Origin: SM1-46 sp002451215 | GTDB taxonomy: Bacteria; Pseudomonadota; Gammaproteobacteria; Acidiferrobacterales; Sulfurifustaceae | DNA: 49,512 nucleotides | Direction of reading: 5' to 3' | Assembly (NCBI GenBank): GCA_002451215.1 | Contig: DKBM01000003.1 | Location: forward strand, 1 to 49,512 | In this document: in pieces, positions 1 through 7,844 of the stretch | Numbering within the stretch: the first letter of the stretch is position 1 | Layout: the number at the start of each line of letters is the position of its first letter | Made by a program: the position numbers and the translations under genes | The notes under the pieces: model-generated | The model's input: the letters and a program-made list of their open reading frames with translations, nothing else | Database searches by the model: none | Told to the model about the DNA's origin: nothing

Positions 1-2994
1 CTTGCCAGAAACACGCCGCGCACCTGTGTCTCCCAGTCGCGCACCAGCACCTCCAGCCGCGCGCGCTCCTCGATGCGCTCGTTGTTGATCCGCCCGATCG
101 CGGCCTCGGCGGCATAGTTGAATGAGCGCAACATGCCAGCCACGTCGCGCAACGGCGAATGCTTGCGCCGGCGTTCCTCGAAAGGCCGTGCCGGCTCGCC
201 CTCGAAGTCGATGATCACGAAATCGTTTTGCGCCACCAGCACCTGGCCGAGATGGTAATCGCCNNCGGTCCGCTTCGGCCTGCACGCTTGCGGCCCAGTC
301 ACGCAGGTCATCCGGCTCGACCGCCTCGGGCTCGAATGCCGGGTCACCGCTCGGGGTCGCGAGGGCCCGGTGCAGTTGCGCGGTGCGCAACCCGAGGGTG
401 CGCATGAGCGCGAGATAGCCGCCATGCACTTCCGGAGATATCGTCCCCGCGTTTGCCGCGCGGTGTTGCTGCTCGAGGAAACGATCGAGGTAATCGACGG
501 TATGGCTCCAGCCGTCACCCTGGTTCACGACAAAACTCTGCAACAAGCCGATCGCCATCGATTCGCCCGCCTGATTCTCGTATTCCACGGCGCCAGCCAC
601 TGGAATGGTGTGCGGAAAATGCGCGACATCGGTAAGGAAGCGACCGATTTCCAGTTCCGGACTGATCCCGACATTGAGCTTGCGATAGATCTTGAGGAAC
701 AGCCGCTCGCCCAGACGAACGGCGGAGTTGCTGCCCGGTGTGCCGGCCGACCGAAGGCCAAGCTGCTCTCCCTCCGTCACCAGCGCATCGAACGCCTGCG
801 TGCGCGAGAAGCGAAACAACCCCGATGTGCTGCGCAGCGTCTGCCCCGTAGCCATGGCGCCGACCACGGCATTACAGAACATCTCGTCCGCCAACGCGTC
901 AGCCAGCACGCCGATACGGGACTGCTGGCGCACCTTGGCAATGGTTAGTGGCGCAGCGGCGTGAATGCGCGGTTCATCGGTGTCTTCCCAAAGCAGGGAT
1001 AGCGGGATGAAATAATCCGCCTGCTCGCCCGAGGTGCTCTCGGCACGCATCAACGCCAGCAGCCAGCTTCCGCGCCCGTCGGCCCATTCGCCGTGATCGA
1101 CGAAACTGATACGTTGCAGCGCCATGCTCTTGGCGGCGTACCAACGCTGGGCCGCCACGAAATGCGGCAATGCGTGTTCCTGCAGCTGCGCCCGCACCTT
1201 CTCGGCCATCGCGATGCGCCAGGGCACAACACGATCATGGAAGAGACTGGTCCATCCATCGAACAGCACCAGCACCGGGAGTTCGACGGGCGCGAGACGT
1301 TCCTCGTGCCAGGCCGGCACCTCACTGTCCTGCGCCAGACGAAACCAGAAGAATCCGTGGCCGTGCAGCGTAAGCAAATACGGCAGCTCGCCGATCGGCG
1401 GAAAGGTGACGCGCCCCATAAGCTCCACCGGCACCCTGCCACGAAAGCGCGACAAGTCCAGTTCGACCGGCTGGGCGGAACGCGCGAGATTGGCGACACA
1501 GAGCACCGCCTCGTCCTCGTGTTCACGCAGGTAGGCGAGGATCTTTCGGTTTCCGGGACGCAGCAGCGTGAGGCGTCCGCGACCGAAGGCACGCAGGTGC
1601 TTGCGCACCGCGAGCATCCGGCGCATCCAGTTGAGCAGCGACGACGGATCGCGCGACTGCGCCTCGACGTTCACCGCCTCAAAGCCATAGACGGGATCCA
1701 TGATTGGTGGCAAAAACAGGCGCTGCGGATCGGCGCGCGAGAATCCGGCGTTTCGGTCCGGGCTCCATTGCATGGGTGTACGCACACCATTGCGATCACC
1801 GAGATAGATGTTGTCCCCCATCCCTATCTCGTCCCCGTAGTAGATGATCGGCGAGCCCGGCATGGAAAGCAGCAGGCTGTTCATGAGCTTGATCCTGTCG
1901 GGATCGTTATCGAGCAGCGGCGCAAGGCGCCGGCGGATTCCGAGATTGAGACGCGCGCGCGGATCAGCCGCGTACATCTGGTACATGTAGTCGCGCTCCT
2001 TGCTGGTCACCATTTCGAGGGTGAGCTCGTCATGGTTGCGCAGGAAGATCGCCCATTGGCAGTTCTCGGGAATATCGGGTGTCTGTCCGAGAATTTCGGT
2101 GATCGGGTGGCGATCCTCCTGGGCAATCGCCATGTACATACGCGGCATGAGCGGAAAGTGATAGGCCATGTGGCACTCGTCACCCTGTCCGAAATAGTCG
2201 CGCACATCCTCCGGCCACTGATTGGCCTCCGCGAGGAACATGCGGTTGCGGTAGCGCGAATCGATCACGGAGCGCATCTGGCGCACCACGTCGTGGGTTT
2301 CCGGCAAGTTCTCGTTGGTGGTTCCCTCGCGCACACAGAGATACGGAATTGCGTCGAGGCGCAGCCCATCGACTCCCTGGTCGAGCCAGAAGCGCATGAG
2401 GCGGATCACCGCCTTTACCACGATGGGATTGTTGTGGTTGAGGTCCGGCTGGTGCGAGAAGAAGCGATGCCAGTAATAGGCCTTGGCCACATCGTCCCAG
2501 GCCCAGTTCGATTTCTCGGAATCGGTAAAAATAATGCGGGTCTCCGGAAACTTCTTGGCGGTGTCGCTCCAGACGTAAAAATCGCGCTTCGGGGAGCCGG
2601 CCGGCGCGCGTCGCGCCGCCTGGAACCACGGGTGCTGGTCGGAAGTGTGATTCACCACCAGTTCGGTGATGACGCGCAGGCCGCGCCGGTGCGCCTCGCG
2701 TACGAAGGTCTTGAAGTCCTTGCGCGTACCGTAGTCCGGATAAATGTTGACGTAATCGGCGATGTCATAGCCGTCGTCGCGCATCGGAGAAGGGTAAAAC
2801 GGCAACACCCAGACCACGTTAACGCCGAGGTCCTGGATATAGTCGAGCTTGGCGGTGAGTCCGGCGAAATCGCCGATACCGTCGTTGTTGCTATCGTAGA
2901 ACGCCTTGACGTGCACTTCGTAGACGACGGCGTCCTTGTACCACAACGGTTCATCGGCAAGCGCGCCGAAGCGGCTTTCTCGTTTGTCGCTCAC
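1..2994 (-). CDS. treS: Trehalose synthase-maltokinase fusion (TreS::Mak), 3' end outside window
   Basis: The N-terminal half is a GH13 trehalose synthase that isomerises trehalose to maltose. The C-terminal half is a maltokinase that makes maltose-1-phosphate for GlgE. Visible GH13 motifs are VNHTSDQHPWF, the nucleophile Asp near residue 214 in GLRLDAIPYL, the acid/base Glu near 256 in FLAEANQWP, and Asp near 322 in RNHDELTLEM. The kinase half shows GDYHLGQVLV and IIDFEGEPARP followed by SPLRDVAGMLRSF, all standard maltokinase signatures. The start is a GTG seven bases after the glgE stop, so translation is probably coupled to glgE. The reading frame breaks at the 'nn' at 264-265, just before the GDYHLGQ motif. 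The preceding Arg and the usual His-Gly context are incomplete, so a few codons are missing there. The gene runs off the left edge about 90 codons after that point. The fusion is the common arrangement in proteobacterial GlgE operons. Confidence 0.95.
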   Translation of the reverse strand, partial: MSDKRESRFGALADEPLWYKDAVVYEVHVKAFYDSNNDGIGDFAGLTAKLDYIQDLGVNVVWVLPFYPSPMRDDGYDIADYVNIYPDYGTRKDFKTFVREAHRRGLRVITELVVNHTSDQHPWFQAARRAPAGSPKRDFYVWSDTAKKFPETRIIFTDSEKSNWAWDDVAKAYYWHRFFSHQPDLNHNNPIVVKAVIRLMRFWLDQGVDGLRLDAIPYLCVREGTTNENLPETHDVVRQMRSVIDSRYRNRMFLAEANQWPEDVRDYFGQGDECHMAYHFPLMPRMYMAIAQEDRHPITEILGQTPDIPENCQWAIFLRNHDELTLEMVTSKERDYMYQMYAADPRARLNLGIRRRLAPLLDNDPDRIKLMNSLLLSMPGSPIIYYGDEIGMGDNIYLGDRNGVRTPMQWSPDRNAGFSRADPQRLFLPPIMDPVYGFEAVNVEAQSRDPSSLLNWMRRMLAVRKHLRAFGRGRLTLLRPGNRKILAYLREHEDEAVLCVANLARSAQPVELDLSRFRGRVPVELMGRVTFPPIGELPYLLTLHGHGFFWFRLAQDSEVPAWHEERLAPVELPVLVLFDGWTSLFHDRVVPWRIAMAEKVRAQLQEHALPHFVAAQRWYAAKSMALQRISFVDHGEWADGRGSWLLALMRAESTSGEQADYFIPLSLLWEDTDEPRIHAAAPLTIAKVRQQSRIGVLADALADEMFCNAVVGAMATGQTLRSTSGLFRFSRTQAFDALVTEGEQLGLRSAGTPGSNSAVRLGERLFLKIYRKLNVGISPELEIGRFLTDVAHFPHTIPVAGAVEYENQAGESMAIGLLQSFVVNQGDGWSHTVDYLDRFLEQQHRAANAGTISPEVHGGYLALMRTLGLRTAQLHRALATPSGDPAFEPEAVEPDDLRDWAASVQAEADXXRLPSRPGAGGAKRFRDHRLRGRAGTAFRGTPAQAFAVARRGWHVALIQLCRRGRDRADQQRAHRGARAAGGAGARLGDTGARRVSGK
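264..265. other. Assembly gap (nn) inside the maltokinase half of treS::mak
   Basis: Two undetermined bases separate the codons for Asp-Arg from those for GDYHLGQ. Both sides read as the same kinase protein but in different frames. Family members have a few residues here, ending in His just before GDYHLGQ, so the true gap is probably under about 20 bases. It is best treated as a scaffold join and not as a frameshift mutation. Confidence 0.85.
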
Positions 2995-3001
2995 GCGCGC
3001 C

Positions 3002-5047
3002 TCACAGGTAATAGTCGAAATCGTGTTCGCGGTGCACCCGCCGGCGCAGGCGGAAGATGTGCGCCGGGCTGCTGTGCGGATCGAGTTCGACGTAGTTACG
3101 CGGCCCATGCCAGAGAAACCGCGCACCACTCAGCAGGTCGTGCATCTGGTAGGAGCGCTCCGGCACAATGCCGAAACGTTCCAGTGGCAGTTCTACCCAA
3201 CCGCTCTGGCGATGGTGCGGATCGAGATTCACCACTACCAACACGATGTCATCGAGCCCTTCGGTCGCCTTGCTAAAGCACAGGAGCTGTTCGTTGTCGA
3301 TTGCATGGAACTGCAAACTCCAGTCCGATTGCAACGCCGGATTGTCGCGGCGAATGGCATTCACGCGCGTGACAAAGTCGCGCAGGCTATCGGTTCGATC
3401 GAGATCCCAGCGACGCACCTGGTACTTCTCGGAGTCACGATACTCCTCGCTGCCCGGCTCACGTGGCTCGGCCTCCACCAGCTCGAAGGCCGGCCCGTAG
3501 ATGCCGTAGCTAGCCCCAAGCGTGGCGGCCAGTGCAAGGCGGATCATGTAGGCCGGACGTCCACCAAACTGCAGGTACTCGTTCAGGATGTCCGGGGTAT
3601 TCGGCCAGAGATTGGGACGAAAATATTCGCGTCCCGGACCCTGGGCCAGCTCGGTGAAGTAGTCGATCAACTCTGCCTTGTTATTGCGCCACGTAAAGTA
3701 GGTATACGACTGGGTAAATCCGAGCTTCGCCAGCCGGTGCATCACCCGGGGGCGGGTGAACGCTTCGGCAAGGAACAGTACCTCGGGGTGATCGCGCTTG
3801 ATCTCGGCGATCAGCCACTCCCAGAACGCAAAGCTCTTGGTGTGCGGATTGTCGACCCGGAAGATCTTCACGCCCTGGTCGATCCAGAAGCTGACGACGC
3901 TCTTCAGCTCGCGCCACAAACCTTCCCAGTCGTCGCTCTCGAAGTCGAACGGATAGATATCCTGATACTTCTTCGGTGGATTCTCGGCGTACTGAATGGA
4001 ACCATCCGGTCGACGGCGAAACCACTCGGGATGTTCCTTAACATACGGGTGATCCGGCGAGCACTGGTAGGCAAGATCGAGCGCGACCGTGAGACCATGA
4101 CCCTGCGCGCGCTGCACGAAGCGCCGAAAATCCTCAAGCGTGCCAAGCGCCGGATGCACTGCCTTGTGTCCGCCCTCGGAGCCACCGATCGCCCACGGGC
4201 TGCCATGCGCATCGTCGCTTGCATTGAGCCTGTTGTTGGGTCCCTTTCGGAAGGTGCGCCCAATGGGGTGAATCGGCGGCAAGTACACGACATCGAAACC
4301 CATGGACGCCACATAGGCGAGCATTCCCTCGCAATCGCGGAAACTGCCGTGATCTGCGTCGCCGCAGGAGCGGGGGAAAAACTCGTACCAGGCCGAGAAG
4401 CGTGCAAGCGGATGGTCCACGACCACGACCAGCTCACGCGCGTAGCTCACAGCAAACGGGCGCGGGGCGCAGCGATGCATGAGACGCGCATTTTCCTCGT
4501 CCGCCGCGAGTCGGCGTTTTTCGGCGACCGGCGCATCGCCGCGCAGGGCGTCTGCAAAGGCGCCAAGGCGCCGAGCGTCCATATCGCGCGCGTGCGCGGC
4601 GGCGTCCGTCACCATTACGGCGCCCATCGCGAACACGATGGGAAGGTCCCGGTCTTCATCCGGACGGCGCTCGAGATCATGGCGCCAGGTCTCAAAATGA
4701 TCGATCCAGGCGGTGACCGTGTAGCGATAGCGGCCCGCCGCCTCGACCGCGAAGGCCACCCGCCAGCGATCGTTGCCGCGCTGGATCATGGGCACCTCGG
4801 TCCACGACGCCTGGTCGTCGCGACGATAGAGCAAAACAGCCCGGATGCGGTCGTGCCCATCCGCAAACACATCCGCCTCGACCGTCACGGTCTCTCCGAC
4901 GACTCGCTTGATCGGAAAGCGCCCGGCATCGACCTCGGGCCTGACGTGCTCGATTACCACGCGGCTGCGGCCATCGGTGCCGCCCGGCAGCAGGCCCCGC
5001 TCCGGATTCTTCGCAGTCCGACTACGCGCCGTTGACGCCGTGGTCAT
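3002..5047 (-). CDS. glgE: Alpha-1,4-glucan:maltose-1-phosphate maltosyltransferase GlgE
   Basis: This GH13 subfamily 3 enzyme transfers maltosyl units from maltose-1-phosphate onto the non-reducing end of an alpha-1,4-glucan in the cytosol. The 681-residue protein has an N-terminal beta domain (about 1-200) and then the catalytic barrel. Motifs include EFFPRSCGD, YLPPIHPIGRTFRKGPNN, ALDLAYQCSPDHPY, the nucleophile Asp399 in KIFRVDNPHTK, and Glu428 in VLFLAEAFTRP. These match D394 and E423 of Streptomyces GlgE in order and spacing. I chose the ATG at 5047, 16 bases after the glgB stop. The frame stays open upstream to 5215, but that extension lies inside glgB and is rich in Arg, so it is not credible. 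The stop is followed within seven bases by the treS GTG. The operon order is glgB, glgE, treS::mak. Confidence 0.96.
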   Translation of the reverse strand: MTTASTARSRTAKNPERGLLPGGTDGRSRVVIEHVRPEVDAGRFPIKRVVGETVTVEADVFADGHDRIRAVLLYRRDDQASWTEVPMIQRGNDRWRVAFAVEAAGRYRYTVTAWIDHFETWRHDLERRPDEDRDLPIVFAMGAVMVTDAAAHARDMDARRLGAFADALRGDAPVAEKRRLAADEENARLMHRCAPRPFAVSYARELVVVVDHPLARFSAWYEFFPRSCGDADHGSFRDCEGMLAYVASMGFDVVYLPPIHPIGRTFRKGPNNRLNASDDAHGSPWAIGGSEGGHKAVHPALGTLEDFRRFVQRAQGHGLTVALDLAYQCSPDHPYVKEHPEWFRRRPDGSIQYAENPPKKYQDIYPFDFESDDWEGLWRELKSVVSFWIDQGVKIFRVDNPHTKSFAFWEWLIAEIKRDHPEVLFLAEAFTRPRVMHRLAKLGFTQSYTYFTWRNNKAELIDYFTELAQGPGREYFRPNLWPNTPDILNEYLQFGGRPAYMIRLALAATLGASYGIYGPAFELVEAEPREPGSEEYRDSEKYQVRRWDLDRTDSLRDFVTRVNAIRRDNPALQSDWSLQFHAIDNEQLLCFSKATEGLDDIVLVVVNLDPHHRQSGWVELPLERFGIVPERSYQMHDLLSGARFLWHGPRNYVELDPHSSPAHIFRLRRRVHREHDFDYYL

Positions 5048-5063
5048 GTTGGAGCCGGCCCCT

Positions 5064-6858
5064 TTACCCGCCCCCCGCTGGCGCCTTGAACACCAGTACG
5101 GACAACGGCGGAAGCGTGATGTTGAGAGAATGGAATCGGCCATGGGCGGAAACCGGCGCCGCATCCACGCCGCCAAAATTTCCCTGGCCGCTGCCGCCAT
5201 ACATCGGCGCGTCACTGTTCAGCCGCTCGGTCCAGTAACCGCCGCACGGCACGCCGACACGATAGTTGCTGCGCGGAATGGGCGTGAAGTTGCAGATCAC
5301 CAGCACCTGGTCTCCCTCGCGCGCGCCACGGCGCAGGAAACTGATGATGCTCGACTCCCAGTCGTGCACATCCACCCACTCAAAACCACCCTGCTCGAAG
5401 TCGCGCGCATGCAGAGCCGGTTCGCTGCGGTAACAACGATTCAGATCCTCCATCCAGCGCTTGAGGCCCTGATGGGGCGCGTACTCGAGCAGATGCCAGT
5501 CGAGACTGGTGTCATGATTCCATTCCGTCCACTGACCAAACTCACCACCCATGAACAGCAACTTCTTTCCCGGATGGCACCACATGTAGCCAAACAGGGC
5601 ACGCAGGTTGGCGAACTTCTGCCAGTCGTCGCCCGGCATNNCCCATGTTCCATTTCATGCCGAATCCGAGACCACCGAGATAAGTCGGGCGCGACACCAT
5701 CGGCCAGGCGGTTGATTCTTCGGCAATCGTTTGCACGTCCGGATGCTCGCGATAAACGGCCTCATTCAGCTCGCGCAGAAAGTGCACGGCCTCGAGATCC
5801 TCCCGTCCACCAAAGGCGTTCGGGATCCACTCGCCTGCCTTGCGTGCGTAGTCGAGGTAGAGCATGGAGGCGACGGCATCCACCCGCAAACCATCAGCGT
5901 GATACTGCTCGATCCAGAACAGCGCCGAGCTCATCAGGAACGAGCGCACCTCGTTGCGGCCATAATTGAAGATGCTGGAATTCCATTCCTGGTGAAAGCC
6001 GCGCTTGGGATCGGCGTGTTCGTAGAGATAGGTGCCGTCAAAAAAGCCGAGCCCATGCTGGTCAGTCGGGAAGTGCGACGGTACCCAGTCAAGAATCACG
6101 CCAATGCCAGCCTGATGCAGCGTGTCGACCAGATACATGAAATCTTCGGGTGTGCCAAAACGCGAGCTCGGCGCGAAGTAGCCGGTCGTCTGGTAACCCC
6201 AGGAGCCGTAGAACGGGTGTTCCATCACCGGCAGCAACTCAACGTGCGTGAAACCAAGTTCCTGCACATAGTTCGCGAGCCGAGGCGCAAGCTCACGGTA
6301 GCTAAGTGAGCGACCGCCCTCATCCGGCACGCGCTGCCATGACCCCAGGTGCAACTCGTAGGTACTGATCGGCGCCGACAAGGCATTGACCTGTCCACGC
6401 CGCGCCATCCATCCGGCGTCCTGCCAGGCATAGTCACCGTCCCAGACGACCGACGCGGTCCGCGGCGGCAACTCGGCGCGGCGCGCAAATGGATCGGCCT
6501 TGTCGACGCGGTAACCATCCTGGTGGGACAAGATGTGGTATTTGTAGATTGCGCCCGCGCCGACCCCGGGGATGAAACCCTCCCAGATGCCAGTGTGGTC
6601 GAGTCGCACATTCAGGCGATGCTGGCCGCGATCCCAGCTGTTGAAATCTCCAACGACCGACACCTCTGCCGCATTCGGCGCCCACACAGCGAAGTGCGTG
6701 CCCTTGACACCCTCATGCTCGACGAGGTGCGAGCCGAGCTTCTCGTACAGTCGCACGTGGCGGCCTTCACCCAGCAGGAAGATGTCGTAGTCCGACAGCA
6801 GACTCAATGGACGGACGGCCTGCTGTGTTTTCCTGCTGGTCGTGTTCGGTGTCGCCAT
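5064..6858 (-). CDS. glgB: 1,4-alpha-glucan branching enzyme GlgB (interrupted by assembly gap)
   Basis: GlgB introduces alpha-1,6 branches into the glucan made by GlgE. The protein has one N-terminal CBM48 domain (THFAVWAPNAAEVSVVGDFN, about residues 45-130) and then the GH13 barrel. The nucleophile is Asp327 in DGLRVDAVASM and the acid/base is Glu380 in TIAEESTAWP. Their 53-residue spacing equals that of E. coli D405/E458. The sequence stops at GMKWNMG at the 'nn' (5640) and resumes at MPGDDWQKFANLR. The roughly 50 residues that normally lie between, including the SHDEVVHG motif with the third catalytic Asp, are absent from the assembly. The start chosen is ATG 6858 (MATPNTTS), about 20 residues before the conserved SDYDIFLLGEG. 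An upstream in-frame ATG at 6978 would add a low-complexity Arg/Ser stretch and is unlikely. It is the first gene of the GlgE operon visible here. Confidence 0.94.
5640..5641. other. Assembly gap (nn) inside glgB, hiding about 50 codons
   Basis: The flanks encode GMKWNMG and MPGDDWQKFANL. In glycogen branching enzymes these are separated by a strongly conserved segment of about 50 residues (WMHDTL to LLxK, containing SHDE). The two-base gap therefore stands for roughly 150 missing bases, and local coordinates upstream and downstream are not true distances. Confidence 0.88.
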
Positions 6859-6983
6859 GGCGTGTCCGGAAAACGGGGTAGGTAACAATGGCGCGCTGGA
6901 TCGGCTCCGCGATTGTGCGCGCGAAAAGCGCACTGAAGATGTGCGCTGTACAGACTCTATTTCATTTAAAGCAACCATTCAAC

Positions 6984-7007
6984 CGCGCAGCGCGAAGAAG
7001 CTGCGCG
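6984..7007 (-). terminator. Candidate hairpin downstream of the OmpA lipoprotein gene
   Basis: An 8-bp perfect inverted repeat (CGCGCAGC / GCTGCGCG, 8-base loop) lies 52 bases past the stop of the gene at 7060-7767. The 3' side on the minus strand is only weakly T-rich, so intrinsic termination is uncertain. A shorter repeat (GCGAAC-N6-GTTCGC) lies at about 7038-7055. The rest of the 6859-7059 spacer must also contain the glgB promoter, but I see no convincing -35/-10 pair. Confidence 0.35.
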
Positions 7008-7059
7008 ATTGGAACAGAAGAACGCAGATCGAAGCGCGAACATGCACGTTCGCCGTACT

Positions 7060-7767
7060 TCAGTGCGTTGCAGGCGTTCCCTCTATCGGTCGCGGCGCCG
7101 CAAGCTCGATCGACACTCGCCGGTTGCGTTGGCGATTCTCGGCAGAGTCGTTTGGTGTGATGGGTCGGTACTCGGCGTAACCAACCGCTTCGAGCCGCAC
7201 GGGATCGATGCTGTGTCCGTACTGGAAGTAACGCACGACAGCCGCCGCGCGCGCGGCCGATAACTCCCAGTTCGAAAAATACCGGTCCTTGAGCCGCTCA
7301 CCGATAGGCACGTTGTCGGTGTGGCCCTCAACGCGAATCAGGTCGTCGGTCTCCTTCAGCACATTCGCAAGTTTATCGAGCACCTGCTTGCCGGCCGGCA
7401 GGATATCGGTGCTGCCTGATCGAAACAGGATGCGATCCAGCACTCGCACTGAAAGCTGATCCTTCAGCCGCTCAATCTCAACATCGCGATCCGCGAGTTC
7501 CTTGCCCAGACGCGAACGCAGATCCGCCTCGCGCGTCTTGAACCGTTCCGTGTTACGACGCATCTCCTCCGCCCCCTGTTCGCAGCGGGCGATCTGCGTC
7601 CGAAGGTCGGTGATCTCGCTGCGACTCGCCTCGCCCGCTGCCTTGGCATCACGCACGCAGGCGGCAAGCTCGGATTCCTTCTCCTCGAAACGCGATTGCG
7701 TGACACAGCCACTCGCCAGCAGCATCGCGATCGCACCGACAGCAGTCACGCCGACGATTTGTCGCAT
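7060..7767 (-). CDS. OmpA/MotB-type peptidoglycan-binding lipoprotein
   Basis: The 235-residue protein has a signal peptide ending in the lipobox LASGC (Cys21). A charged helical, probably coiled-coil segment follows (about 25-115, with repeated Glu/Arg/Lys/Leu), then a C-terminal OmpA domain (about 120-230). The OmpA domain shows IRVEGHTDNVPIG, NWELSAARAAAVVRYF and NRQRNRRVSIEL, the peptidoglycan-binding signature shared with MotB and Pal. It should be anchored in the outer membrane and bind cell-wall diaminopimelate. The start is ATG 7767, preceded at good distance by a strong AGGAGG ribosome-binding site. An in-frame codon 30 bases upstream is less likely. It is a single gene between glgB and the antiporter gene. 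A CRP/FNR-like palindrome lies about 60 bases upstream (7821-7834). The exact role is unknown. Confidence 0.88.
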   Translation of the reverse strand: MRQIVGVTAVGAIAMLLASGCVTQSRFEEKESELAACVRDAKAAGEASRSEITDLRTQIARCEQGAEEMRRNTERFKTREADLRSRLGKELADRDVEIERLKDQLSVRVLDRILFRSGSTDILPAGKQVLDKLANVLKETDDLIRVEGHTDNVPIGERLKDRYFSNWELSAARAAAVVRYFQYGHSIDPVRLEAVGYAEYRPITPNDSAENRQRNRRVSIELAAPRPIEGTPATH

Positions 7768-7820
7768 GGCAAATCCTCCTTGGGGCGGAGAGAGCATGGT
7801 CCGATCACGTCGCGACGTCG

Positions 7821-7834
7821 TTGACGCACGTCAA
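7821..7834 (-). promoter_or_regulatory. CRP/FNR-family-like palindrome TTGAC-GCAC-GTCAA
   Basis: This is a perfect 5-4-5 inverted repeat with the FNR-family half-site TTGA(C/T). It lies 54-67 bases upstream of the OmpA-lipoprotein ATG and just before the stop region of the antiporter gene. If it works as a class II activator site centred at -41.5, the -10 would fall near 7793-7798 (CATGCT on the minus strand, a weak match). The C/G at position 5 differs from the strict FNR consensus and is more like sites of Dnr/NnrR-type relatives. Assignment to a particular regulator is inference. Confidence 0.5.
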
Positions 7835-7844
7835 ACGGCTGCAC

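Noticed and set aside
1093..5035. Two very long plus-strand open frames (1093-3276 and 2936-5035) opposite treS::mak and glgE
   Set aside because: They are antisense shadows of high-GC codon bias. Their translations are rich in His, Arg and Val without motifs, and the minus-strand frames carry complete enzyme signatures.
5640..5641. Reading glgB (and likewise arnB, frdB, treS::mak) as genuinely frameshifted pseudogenes
   Set aside because: Each break coincides exactly with undetermined bases and with loss of a conserved segment, so an assembly gap is the simpler explanation.
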